This document shows, piece by piece, positions 34,965 through 46,248 of a DNA stretch of 64,000 bases (the first letter of the stretch is position 1; each line of letters begins with the position of its first letter). Below the pieces are notes generated by a model. It had not been told where the DNA came from. It did no database searches and saw nothing but the letters and a program-made list of their open reading frames with translations. The DNA comes from Eretmocerus hayati (Eukaryota > Arthropoda > Insecta > Hymenoptera > Aphelinidae). The stretch covers positions 56,941,797 to 57,005,796 of the forward strand of contig CM056744.1 in assembly GCA_029851415.1 (NCBI GenBank), in the 5' to 3' direction. A program made the position numbers and the translations under genes.

Positions 34965-35357
34965 GGATAGGACGACTAGAGCTCGAATCGTGATCTCCAA
35001 CTTGCAGGTAGTCCGCAGAAAAGACATCGATAATCCGCAAAAGGCGCAAGTCAGGTACGCTCCGCCAACTCCTTGCTGGTCGAACAGGCCATCTAGCGAA
35101 GACAGTTAGAGCGGCCATGCTATTGGTGAGGGTGGAATGATTTGCAATTGCTCATACTTTCTACATCTCATCTTGCAATGAACAGTGGACCCTTCCCAAT
35201 AGCATGGTCACTGTAACCGTCTCCACTAGTCGGCCTGTTCGACTAGCGAAGAGTCAGCGAAGCGTACCTGACTCGCGCCCTCTGCGGCTTATCGATGACC
35301 TCTTCGCAAACTACCTGCGAGTTGAAGAACGGGACTCGAGCTCTAATCGTCCTGTCT
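34965..35357. mobile_element. foldback element, ~390 bp, arms ~170 bp
   Basis: GATAGGACGACTAGAGCTCG at 34967 pairs with CGAGCTCTAATCGTCCTGTC near 35335-35355. AGTCAGGTACGCT on the left (from 35052) and GTCGAACAGGCC on the left (from 35077) have matching complements on the right. The centre is near 35163. The arms are perhaps 80-85% alike, so the insertion is old. No target duplication assigned. Confidence 0.7.
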
Positions 35358-35698
35358 GATTGATAGTTCTTCCGTGTGGAGAAACGTGATGTTAAACCTC
35401 CAGTTACGACTGTTGTTCACTCAGCGAGAGGTTTTTCTCCGAGAACATGGGAAGGGCGGGGTCTTGGACGCAAGATTTCATACCCAAACAACTAAATACT
35501 GGAATTGCCAGCACAAGAATGACTCAAAAGACATGGCGGTCATCCATTGAAATCACTCTTGAACGTACGAAGAGTCACATCATTACGGTGGCGTGTAGGT
35601 ATCACGACCGCCACCGTCGCAGATGCGGGGGATATTTTTGGTGAAGGGGAGGGAAGGTCGGTAAAGTCGAGATTTTCTATCAAAGTGCATAATCACAT

Positions 35699-36277
35699 TA
35701 TTACGTACTAAATCTAGGGAAATGATACGTATTCGATATTTGAATTGAAGAATGAATAAGAATGAGTTTAGCTCGAATGATCCACTTTTAAACAATGATT
35801 TTATGTTTGAATTTACCTTTTGGTTCGCCGACGCGAGTAGGGAGAAGGGTGAATGACGTATACACAGAGTCATGAATAAACTATTTGAGCTATATTGTTC
35901 AGAATGATCAAGACTCGAGGAATAGATGAAGCGTGAAGCGCTTTGACAAAAAGATGTGATCTAGCCGAAGGCCAGTGTAACTCTGATGGCGGGCCGCTTT
36001 GCTCGTCGATGCGGCAGTGGCGTGGGCGTCGGGCCCTTCCGATGCGCCTTGTTGCTGTCTCTCTCGCACTCGTGGCTGCTTGGCTAGCGAGAGCGTCGAT
36101 TGATTTTTGAGAGGCAAATCTTCATAGGTTTCAAAAAGGGGTGGCTTGTATTCAATTATTCTTAACTAATTACGCTGCCAGCTATAGTGACCATTTATAT
36201 ACGGTGATTTGAATCGGGTGCGGGTCTTATACCATATTTGTCAGTTATCTACTTTATCCACATATCACCTCGTTACA
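35699..36277 (-). repeat. 3' LTR of the minus-strand element
   Basis: 579 bp. It contains about 150 bp (roughly 36025-36175) missing from the other LTR. TATATAAATGG on the minus strand near 36195 is a TATA candidate. The terminal TGTTACG of the other LTR is TATTACG here. Confidence 0.75.
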
Positions 36278-36288
36278 CTTCCACCCTT
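36278..36288 (-). other. polypurine tract candidate
   Basis: AAGGGTGGAAG on the minus strand directly precedes the 3' LTR, the expected position of the plus-strand primer. Confidence 0.6.
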
Positions 36289-38513
36289 ATGAAAAAAATT
36301 ATTCACAATTTTTTCGGCAAACATTCTATAATATATCTTATGTGAACGATCGCTGAGCTAATTATTCTTTCGTTTCATAATTTTTCACCGATCTTAAATC
36401 ATATCATATATTACTATTATCTCGTCGCAACAATATCATTAATTACAACTATCATATACGTTCTTTCCATTCTATCTTTAAATTGCACTCACAAAACATG
36501 ATCGTTTTTGCCTGAATAATGTTAGAAGTTTTCCAATCTCGACAAAATGAGAATGTTTGAAATACTTGAATAATTTTGAAACGTGCAGAAATTCGTCTGA
36601 TTTTTCTTAGGAACTTTGAATGGCAAACAGAACTTCAAAATGATATTATCAGGAGCATTTTACGAATTTTCACAAAGGGCTTCAAATTTTGGTGTTGATA
36701 TTTGACAAAAATTGAATTCAGAATTTCGGAAGTTTGGAACTGCATTTTTCAGTTTATTTTATGAATATTCATTACGTAGAATGATGAAATTGAAAGAATT
36801 ACTAAGATATGGGTAGTTGCAAGTATCTGAATTTTCATTTGTTCAAGTTCAAGTTCGATGAAGATTAACTCATTTTCGATTACATTACAACCCTAAATCT
36901 CATTCTCTAAATCATACAGAATTTTCGTTGAATATATATCGATTCATTCTATCTCGCACAATAATTCTATCTCCAATTTTGACGGGAGCAGTTTTGTATC
37001 TCACTCATTTTTGAGAAATGTACTAGATCGAGACATTACAGCAAACGGAAAACCAATTTGAAACGATGATTTCCAGAAAAAGATAATGGACGAGCAAAAT
37101 CACTATATTCAATAAGTACGAGATCCTGATCAGCAATCATTCTAGTTTGAAGAATTATAATTTTGTCGATCTGTATCGTTACTGAAAATGAAATCTTGTC
37201 ATTTAACCTCCTGTAATTTTACTCGAACTGAAAACTGTTCCGATAAATCTACGTGGCAACGTCAGTTTCATCAAACGCTGAGAATGCAGGTTATCTATTT
37301 CTCTTTTATCGTAATAAATGCGGACGTGATTTTTCTACTCGTGATTCAAAAATCATGTTCAAGGTACTATTCGATGCTCAAAATCTCTGAGTTCAGGGAC
37401 GATTCAACTATTTACTTTGATTTGAAAGATGAAAGAACTGCTGCCTATTAGATGTAAATTTTCAATTCCAACTGGTATACTCTAATTGGCTCATGATTCC
37501 CTAAATACTTCAGAATTTTACCGACATTCTAATTTCGACGATGAAAACGACAACTTTAATCACACAGATCTAAAACAGCAACTTCAATAATTCATTCTAT
37601 TTGATTTCCATGCTCCAAAAATTGGGTGTGATTTCCTATCCGCAATTTCAATTGTTTGTGTTCAAAATACCATTCAAATCGTAAAATCTTTGAAGCAAAT
37701 GAACCTATTTCTCTGGTTTCATCATAAAACGAATACGATAATTTCAACTGAGATAAAAATTTCAATTTCAAATGCTATACTCGATTAAATCTGATTTTTA
37801 GAATTCAAATAATATCTCAAATTCGACAATGAATAGCGACAACTCCACCCATACAACAAAAAACAGCAACAAATCATTCATACCATTATTTGATTACTTC
37901 AAAATCTTATCCGTATTGTTGATGCAAAATAATTCTCACTCATACATCCTTACAATCTAAACATGTCATTCTTGCTTTGAACTTTTGACCAAAACTAATC
38001 TGAATAAACGAGACGTGATTGGATATGTTTTGAATATAAATTGAAAATGTTGCAAGGAGAAAAATCGTAGCAGATGACTCTAAGCGTCTAAGCTGGAATA
38101 CTGACATTCGAAAAGTCGTGAGCAACTGTAGATGTGTCTCAAAATGCATGAATCCGTCTAAGATATGCTTTATCCGTGCTTCAAAAAGCAAAATTTCTAG
38201 AGCAAAACCGACAATTTTTGCAAGAATATACCATGGAAATGCTTAAAATTTTCAATGTATATTACGGCAATGTTATACTGTAACTTTTTTGAATCCATCC
38301 TCTTAAACGAGCTGGAATGATATTGTTGTTCAATCTGAAACTATCCGTCAAATATTCGGAACGCAAATCTCGAGAGAGATTCGAATATATTTGATCCAAT
38401 CATCATTTGGTTCTGGCTGAAATTCATCACGTGATTTGGAAAAAGATTCAGGAAATATTCATTAATATCAGTCACTCGCATTCATCAAATGCTCATTCAA
38501 TCATGCACTCACG

Positions 38514-38838
38514 AGGAACACCCAGGGGTTGCGGAACACGAATTTGGCTGAAACTCTGGGAATAGTCTCCTTTTACCTCCAAAAGATGAAAGCCACAGCC
38601 GCACTTGCAAATGCCCAACCGTTTCCGATCTGCAGCTCATAACATTAGCATTACGAGTATATCTATATCTATCTCTTTTGAACATGGGCTCATATGGGCA
38701 ATGCTAATGTCATGGGCTATAGCTTGAAAACGGCTGGGCATTTGCAAGTGCGGCTCTGGATTTAACCTTTTGGTGGTAAAAGGAGACTATCTCCAGAGTT
38801 TCAGCCAAATCCGTGCCCCACAAGACCTGGGTGCTCCT
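38514..38838. mobile_element. foldback element, ~325 bp, inside the LTR element
   Basis: Left AGGAACACCCAGG and inward-read right AGGAGCACCCAGG begin arms of about 145 bp that share TTTGGCTGAAACTCTGG, AGTCTCCTTTTACC and GCACTTGCAAATGCCCA. The centre near 38675 is AT-rich. Superfamily unknown. Confidence 0.7.
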
Positions 38839-39699
38839 TGTCAGTAGCTTAATTAGAACGCATGAGAAATTCGCGGGTGAGAGCTACACTGTGAACGTGG
38901 CCTTACGTATAACATACTATAACGTAATTCATGAAACGCCCCTGTATAGTACAGGCTGAAGCTGAAGCAGACAGTGGAAGAAACACATGTCAGATGAGAT
39001 TATGAATCTGTTTTTTCAGCTAATGTATCAAAATTGGTTCATGACAGCTTTGGAAAACAATTTATTCCTAACATTCGTGATTCTAATCCTATGCTCTTTC
39101 CATTGTGTTGTGAAATTCCATTGTGAAATTTTGAATGTATTCAACCCCATAGAGTGTGTTGTGAGTGGTTTGCTTATTCATTGTATGTGCATTTCAAGAA
39201 TATCATGCAATTACCAAGGCATTTATTCATCCTTTAAAATTTTAGACTTATTATCTTGTGTTGTAGGAAAACCAGTTCTCGGATAGTCGAGTGATTTTTG
39301 TTTCTGATTCTATATCAACAAATTAGCAGTCCTCAAGTATCAATGTAGTGATCATGATGGTGAAAAATTAATCAACTATCAAGGTGTTCTAGTATTCAAT
39401 ACCTAAATAAGTGAATAAATGTTGAGTTCCGCTAAAGGGTCAAATCTCTGATCAGTTCAACCCTGGCTAAGGAGAGGAGTCTTGGAAAGAGTCTTTGAAA
39501 AGACTCTTTTCAAGAGTCTTTCATATGTTTCATTATAGAGAGTCACTTAAAGAGTCTTATGACAGTATCTAGTTTTCTCAAAATTCTTGTCCAAGTCGCA
39601 ACTAAAAAAACCATTTGTATGGACAAAAATTTTATTAATAAGGATCGGCCAAAAAAAAATTAAAAAAAACATCATGGGCAGTTTTCCCGTATTCGGAAA

Positions 39700-39777
39700 T
39701 TCCGGCGGAGACCGGGGCTCGAACCCAAGATCTTTGGATCAAGAGTCGAGCATCTTACCTCGTGGCCAGCGTGGGAG
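39700..39777 (-). pseudogene. tRNA-Lys-like SINE head, left arm
   Basis: The minus strand reads TGGCCACGAGGTAAGATGC (box-A-like), then CGACTCTTGATCC (an anticodon-loop-like segment with CTT), then GGGTTCGAGCCCC, a good box B at 39726-39714. Order and spacing resemble a tRNA-Lys(CTT)-derived SINE head. The stems are too degraded for a functional tRNA. Confidence 0.55.
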
Positions 39778-41126
39778 ATTGGATGGCCAGCCGTAAAAGG
39801 TTTACTTAAAGTGTGGGCCGCTATAGCTATACTTGAAGTGTCAACTCGTTGGTGAGTATGTATTAGATATATATATATATATATATGTGTGAGTAAGCGT
39901 TTCCTCGTAGCTCATATATACACTCATATATACACTCATCATATATGATAATAGCGAGCAGAAGAATGTCACTCGCCTGACGCTCTGCACTCGCTCGCCG
40001 TACACTCAGAGAAATAAAAGGCGAGCCGTGCCTCGCCAGCTAAGCGATTCATGACAAACTCCTCGAGCAATCGAGAGCAATTCGTACACTGGAACAATTC
40101 ATATCGCCACTGCGACATGACTGGATGAAATGATCTGAAATTTTGCACACACATAGTCAGAGAGTACTGCTTCCATGTTGTGAAAGATTTGCAACGAAAA
40201 ACATATTTTAAAAAATTAGAAAAATCATACTATTTTTCGACGTTTTCACGGGTCTCGATGCCGTGATGCTCACCGCACGTATGATTTTCGACATGCGAGG
40301 AAGTTTTTCAGTTTTCAATTACAGCCAAAGTCAAAGCGAGAAAGTTGTGCGGAAGGGTCTAAATTATATTAATTCCCAAGATTTAGATTGAAAGATGCAA
40401 TAGGAAAAAAGTTATAAGAGATTCATTGAGATTATTGTTTGACGAGGCGGAGCGTCGTCTGCTCGTTAGCCGCCAGCGAAGCCGCAAATATATTCACATA
40501 CAAAAAGTACTCTAACTTTTTTCCTAATACATCATTCGATCTGAATCTTGAGAATTAATATAATTTAGACCCTCCCGCACAACTTTCTCGCTTTGACTTT
40601 TGCTGTAGTTGAAAACTGAAAAACTTCCTCGCATGTCGAAAATCATACGTGCGGTGAGCATCACGGCATCGAGACCCGTGGAAACGTCGAAGAATAGTAT
40701 GATTTTCCTAATTTTTTTAGATATGTTTTTCATTGCAAATCTTTCTTTACATGGAAGCAGTACTCTTTAACTATGTGTGTGCAAAATTTCAGATCATTTC
40801 ATCCAGTCATGTCGCAGTAGCGATATGAATTGTTCCAGTGTACGAATTGCTCTCGATTGCTCGAGGAGTTTGTCATGAATCGCTTAGCTGGCGAGGCACG
40901 GCATGCCTTTTATTTCTCTGAGTGTAGTATGCGAGGAGCGACAATCTTCTGACCGTTGTTATCATATATGATTAGTGTATGAGTGTATATATGAGCTACG
41001 AGGAAACGCTTACTGTATATATATATATACCTAATACATACTCGCCAGCTAGTTGACACTTCAAGTATAGCTATAGTGGCCCACACTTTAAGTAAGCCTT
41101 TTACGACTGGCCGTCCAATCTCCCTC

Positions 41127-41202
41127 GCTGGCCACGAGGTAAGATGCCCCACTCTTGATCCAAAGGTCTTGGGTTCGTGCCCCGGTCTCCGCCGGAATTT
41201 CC
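41127..41202 (+). pseudogene. tRNA-Lys-like SINE head, right arm
   Basis: Inverted copy of the left-arm head. Box B is changed to GGGTTCGTGCCCC. Both heads point toward the outside of the palindrome, so polymerase III transcripts, if any, would leave the element in both directions. Confidence 0.55.
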
Positions 41203-41908
41203 GAATACGAGAAAACTGCCCCATGATGTTTTTTTAATTTTTTTTTGGCCGATCCTTATTAATGAACTTTTTGTCCATACAAATGGTTTTTTTAGTTGCG
41301 ACTTGGACAAAAATTTTGAGAAAACTAGATATTGTCATAAGACTCTTTGAGTGACTCTCTATAATGAAACATATGAAAGACTCTTGAAAAGAGTCTTTTC
41401 AAAGACTCTTTTTAAGACTCTTTTCTTCTAGCCAGGGAAGAATTGAATAGTGTTTTTGTGTGGTTTTGCTGGAAGTGATGTGCTGGCATGTGAGTCATTG
41501 CATTTTCAGATAAGTTTCAGAGGTATACTACTTTCTCGGCTTTACCCTATTCAAGTATATTATTTCATCCAAGTTGTCAGCGTCTCTTTACTACATTGCT
41601 CCTATATGAAATAGTAGTCAAGAACAATGTTGATGATATGTTCTACTGGCGATTACCAGTTCATTCCACTACTTTCTATGTAGAAGTTTGTTCATATCAC
41701 AAGAAGTCATATTTAAAGCCGACTGTTCTGTCACCACATCATTAACCAAATTCATCATATTATCAAGTCAGGATAATAGCCATCGTATTTTTATCCATCA
41801 TTTCATGTTTGTCTTATCATTCCTTTCATTCCAGTCCAATCTGTCCCAGGCCTGTTATCATATCATCTCATTTCATCATTTCATTATTCCCTGATTATTT
41901 TGTTCTGA

Positions 41909-42272
41909 TCTTGGCTCATGAAGGTTTCCCGCATTTGGCACTGTGGCATGCTAAGGAGCGAACTCAAATCAGTTACCAATTCATCATTTCATATTTTTTG
42001 ATTATTTCGTTCTGACCTTGACTCATGAAAGTTTCCCGCATTTGGCACTATGGCATGCTAAGGAGCGAACTCAAATCAGTATCATGTTATAATTTCATCA
42101 TTAGTTCTCACCTTGACTCATGAAGGTTTCCCACATTTGGCACTGTGGCATGCTAAGGAGCGAAATTTCATCATCATTTTCATTTTTGTCTTGTCAAACT
42201 GTATATGTCAAAGCCCTCACCTTGACTCATGGAGGTGTCCCGCATTAGGCACTGTGGCATGCTGAAGAACGG
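41909..42272 (+). repeat. four spaced copies of a ~54-bp motif
   Basis: The core CTTGACTCATGAAGGTTTCC followed by GCATTTGGCACTGTGGCATG and CTAAGGAGCGAA occurs near 41909, 42015, 42111 and 42219, separated by unrelated TCATTTCAT-rich sequence of 40-55 bp. The core is far better conserved than the spacers. It lies inside the minus-strand LTR element near its 5' end. Confidence 0.75.
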
Positions 42273-43615
42273 GCTTTCATTCATTCCATCATCCTTTCAA
42301 ACATTATCAAATTTTCTACTAATGTCACAACATCATATTTCATGCCCATACTTTTCATTCCAAATTGTACGAGTGATCCATTCCCCAATGAGTTTCTTTC
42401 CATGCATAGTATTTTCCAATAATTCAAGTCCAAACACCTCATATTTATAAGTTCAGTTACTATTCGAGTGGCAAAATGAAGAATTCATTGTAGTACGTGA
42501 GATGAGAATTGAGATATTTGATCATTAATCAAGTTCATAGAGTATTGATCAGATAGTTATAAAGTGGTTGAATCAATGTTTGGGGTTGATGGGGGGCTAC
42601 GTAGCATGCCCATCTTCTCCACACGCTGATCCGAAAGGTCAAAAGTAGTTAGACGAGTAATACTTAGAGATGAATAGCAGTAAATAGGTAAGGTGTTCAG
42701 ATAGCTAATAAGTATTAGAATAGCGATCTACATTTCCTAGTACTAGTCATGTTATATTCATGAAGCCGTATACTATTCATTCCAATCTTATTAATAATGA
42801 GAAAAATTTTCTATCCAGGATTTGCTCCCAAATGCCAGTTCTCATCAATAATATAATATTGTCCTTCCGTATAGTATCCAAGATTATATTCAAGCTTTGA
42901 TAAAATGTCTATTAAAACTTCAATATTTTCCTCAACAAATTGAAAATATTTTATTTGTTAGCTCAACTCTTGAATAATATTGAAATCTCAAAAATTGATT
43001 GAAGTTAGTAAGGTAAGTACCAATATTAGAGAGGAATTCAGAAAATATTCTATTTGTGATAATTTCAAGTTTAGAAGTTTTCTCCGAAAGGAAAACTTTG
43101 GAATTTTCTCTTCGTGCTGAAAAGACTAAGTGTTTGAGCCTTCTAATGCAATGACTCATGTTGTTTTTCACGTTTACTTGCTGTTTATAGTATATGTATG
43201 GTGCGGGGGCGGGGGTGACGCCGAAAAAGAGAAAGGATGCATTTGCGTCCCGCGAAAAATGGCCGACTTTTCACTCTTTTCTCCAATATGTCTATTCTAC
43301 AACACACACTCAACATAATCACATCACTATTTCTGCATTTACACATTATTCGCATTCAAAGTTTATCGAATAACGGGCGCGAGGAATTCCCGAGGTCACT
43401 ATTAATAAGGGCTGGGCTTACGCATTGCGATGTTGATTGATGATGCGGATTTTTGGGCCCGTTGCAGTATAGCGGCGCGTCTCGGCGTCTCTTTCGGTCC
43501 GGCTTGGCTTCGCTCCGAGTTTGCGGGGGCGGCTAGGTTTGGCGCGTCCTTCCTTCTTTTTCTTTATTTGCACTTATTTTCTAATTATTTTTCACTCACA
43601 CTTCCCTGTACTCGC

Positions 43616-43631
43616 GCTGGCAGGATCGCCA
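43616..43631 (-). other. primer binding site candidate
   Basis: Three bases after the 5' LTR the minus strand reads TGGCGATCCTGCCAGC. A sequence starting TGG at this place is the standard tRNA 3'-end complement. The priming tRNA was not identified. Confidence 0.65.
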
Positions 43632-43634
43632 CTT

Positions 43635-44064
43635 TGTTACGTACTAAATCTAGGGAAATAGTACGTATTCGATATTTGAATTGAAGAATGAATAAGGATG
43701 AGTTTAGCTCGAATGATCCACTTTTAAACAATGATTTTATGTTTGAATTTACCTTTTGGTTCGCCGACGCGAGTAGGGAGGAGGGTGAATGACGTATACA
43801 CAGAGTCATGAATAAACTATTTGAGCTATATTGTTCAGAATGATCAAGACTCGAGGAATAGATGGAGCGTGAAGCGCTTTGACAAAAAGATGTGATCTAG
43901 CCGAAGGCCAGTGTAGCTCTGATGGCGGGCCGCTTTGCTCGTCGATGCGGCAGTGGCGTGGGCGTCGGCTATAGTGACCATTTATATACGGTGATTTGAA
44001 TCGGGTGCGGGTCTTATACCATATTTGTCAGTTATCTACTTTATCCACATATCACCTCGTTACA
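43635..44064 (-). repeat. 5' LTR of the minus-strand element
   Basis: 430 bp, with perfect TG...CA ends on the minus strand. It lacks the 150-bp block of the 3' LTR. Apart from that block, the differences I see between the LTRs are all A/G on the plus strand. Confidence 0.75.
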
Positions 44065-44068
44065 ACAT

Positions 44069-46248
44069 GTTTGTTTTGATCTTGCTGTTCAGTTGATGCC
44101 GATTCAGCCTTCATAGGTAATCATTACAGTTTTTCCGCTATTCGTGATGAAAAATGTCTGCAACCAGTGTCACTCGTGTGGTTAAAGTCATTGAATTTTT
44201 GTGATTGTGACAGTTGAGTGAGATCCTTGTAAAGGAGTGTGGCTTACACTGTGCCTCAGTTTCTAGCAGCAATTGAAATTCTGTCCTCATATTTGAGTTG
44301 TCGGATGTACTCATATCCTTCTGCTGTTCATGATGAATAATTTTCTCTAACGCAGTGTTGCACATCAATTGTACTTTTTGTGAAGTGGTAGGTGAAACAT
44401 AGCTGAAAATAGAAGCTTCAATTGTTTTCAATCAGTGATTCCAACTGAGATGGATGAAGCCTATTCTAATGATAGTTTGGTTGGTTGATGGTTCCAGCGA
44501 ACTGTATATTATTTTGTGCCCTGCGTTTAAGAATCGCACAAGATATGCTTGTTTGATGGGTGAGTGACTAGCAAAAGTATACTCACATGAACTGCTGTCA
44601 GTGATCTGTCATTTATAGTCAATATTTTTTGCTGTATAGAACGACACACTTCATCAAACTATAAAAATGTCAAGATATTTGCTTATTAGTTCAGTTTCTA
44701 ATATGATGTCGCATGGCTAAGCTCATAACCCTTGTGTCTTCCATTATATTTAAGCATCTTGCGGCCATTCCAATTCTGTTGTAACATTTGTCATATCTTA
44801 CATGTATCACAGTACCTGATCATCAATCTTCTACTATTTTTCTCAGACTTGTAGTGAACCTTGATCCTTTATCATGAACCAGACATATACTTATAGACTC
44901 ATCAACTTGGTGTCAAGAAATTTGATAAAAGGCGAGAGTTTCGTAAGCTCCTGTTACATCTTTATAGATAGCTCCAAATTTGATAGCTTCAAGATCTAGA
45001 ACGCGATTTCAACAGCGCAGCTCTACACTGAAAGAAGGTCCGAGCGCCCGATGCGGTTAAGCTCGCGATATCCCTTGGATGAGAGAGTCGGTGCGCCAGG
45101 CGTCGCGACTCGGGCACGCGCGCTATTGCTTGATTCGTTGCTTGGTGCGCTCTCGACGATTTGTAATGCGTGCAGCGAAGTCGGAGCGCCAGATAGCAAA
45201 GTTCGCATTCAAATCTTGCCCCGAGATTCGCGAATAAGGCGCACCCGTTCGAGGCATTAAATGTCTCCTGTATGAATGCCTTCCCTTCGCGCATGGGGTT
45301 TCAATCCACTGAACAATTGGATTATGAATCTCATGCTTTTCATGATATATATATATATTTTTTTACAATGAAAATCCTGAACATCTCACTATCCAAAGAA
45401 AAGTTTTAGAAAAACGTACATGTATAGATATATAATTACTACAACTACCCGAGTTTAATCTTGCTAAATAGAATTTCATTGGATTTTCATCAAACTTTCC
45501 ACCAATTTTCACATTGAGTGGAGAGACACCTCTTATTTTGAGATCTGGTTCCAAAATAACGCGATGCTGGAAATTTGTATTTCTATGTATTTTTTTCATC
45601 TTAAAACGATGGGCTAGTCGGTTTTTGGAAAAAGAAACTTCTCGAAATACTCATTTTCTGGTTCGCGTCCGCTTCGTCAGATCACCAAACCCATACGACA
45701 TTTTGGTCAAAATCATAGTAAAAATTCCCTACAAAATTTACAGACCAAGTAATCGAATTTTGTGAGGCTGGTTATGTTTTTTCGGGCCAAAAACACTAAT
45801 TTTTGCACTAAATTGCCTCAAAACTCAATAATATCTACTATTTTGAAAAACCACAAGAATACTTCTCTATTAAGACTGAAAAGTTACATCAAAATAATGA
45901 ACAAATATTCACAGAAGTCTGAACCTTTTTTTTAAATAGACACCATTGTATACTTTTTTTATGTTTTTTCTCGGTTTTTGGAATGTTTCGTTCACTATTT
46001 TATGTAAATTTTTGAACTAAAGAAAGTACCCTTGTGATTATTTGAATTAATGGATATTTGCCGGGTTCTGAGGCATTTTAATAAGAAAACTCGAAATTTT
46101 GACACAAGAAAATATATTTAGTCTCAGAGAATTTGATTAATCGACCTGTAAGTGTCTTTGGGAGCATTTTTCATGGTTTTGAACAAAATTTTTTGAGGAA
46201 TTTAAGATACAACAAATTTGAAGTTTGAAAATTCTGAGAATACAATTT
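44069..46248. other. no gene recognised; one GC-rich island
   Basis: The GC-rich patch at 45000-45260 has overlapping frames on both strands without motifs. The rest is AT-rich. The transposon on the right probably has its 3' end somewhere left of 46249, but I found no terminal inverted repeat. Confidence 0.4.

Larger units (their letters stand above)
39461..41437. mobile_element. 2-kb palindromic element with tRNA-like heads in both arms
   Basis: The ends are CCCTGGCTA and its complement TAGCCAGGG. The arms, each almost 1 kb, share AAGAGTCTTT clusters, ATGGACAAAAA, the tRNA-like head, TA microsatellites, and an inner CACTCAGAGAAATAAAAGG-bounded palindrome. The centre is near 40450. The ~70-codon frames in both arms are the tRNA-like region read in frame and are not genes. 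No clear target duplication found. Confidence 0.75.
35699..44064 (-). mobile_element. large non-coding LTR retrotransposon, minus strand, ACAT target duplication
   Basis: Two related terminal copies, 35699-36277 and 43635-44064, flank 7.4 kb. On the minus strand the LTR begins TGTAACGAGGTG and ends CGTAACA. ACAT lies just outside both ends (35695-35698 and 44065-44068). Inside the 5' LTR is a primer-binding-site candidate and inside the 3' LTR a purine tract, both in the right orientation. No gag or pol remnant is visible in the interior, so it resembles a large non-autonomous (LARD-type) element, later hit by a foldback element (38.5 kb) and a 2-kb palindrome (39.5 kb). The 4-bp duplication suits Ty3/gypsy, but superfamily cannot be settled without coding sequence. 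Confidence 0.8.

Noticed and set aside
39700..39777. Functional tRNA-Lys gene
   Set aside because: Boxes A and B are recognisable but the acceptor and D stems do not pair properly; better called a SINE head.
39587..41310. Similar 69-codon ORFs on opposite strands
   Set aside because: They translate the tRNA-like head of the two palindrome arms; box B and box A explain the conservation.
45000..45260. CpG-rich patch as a promoter island
   Set aside because: No TATA or initiator, no adjacent gene in the right orientation; left unassigned.
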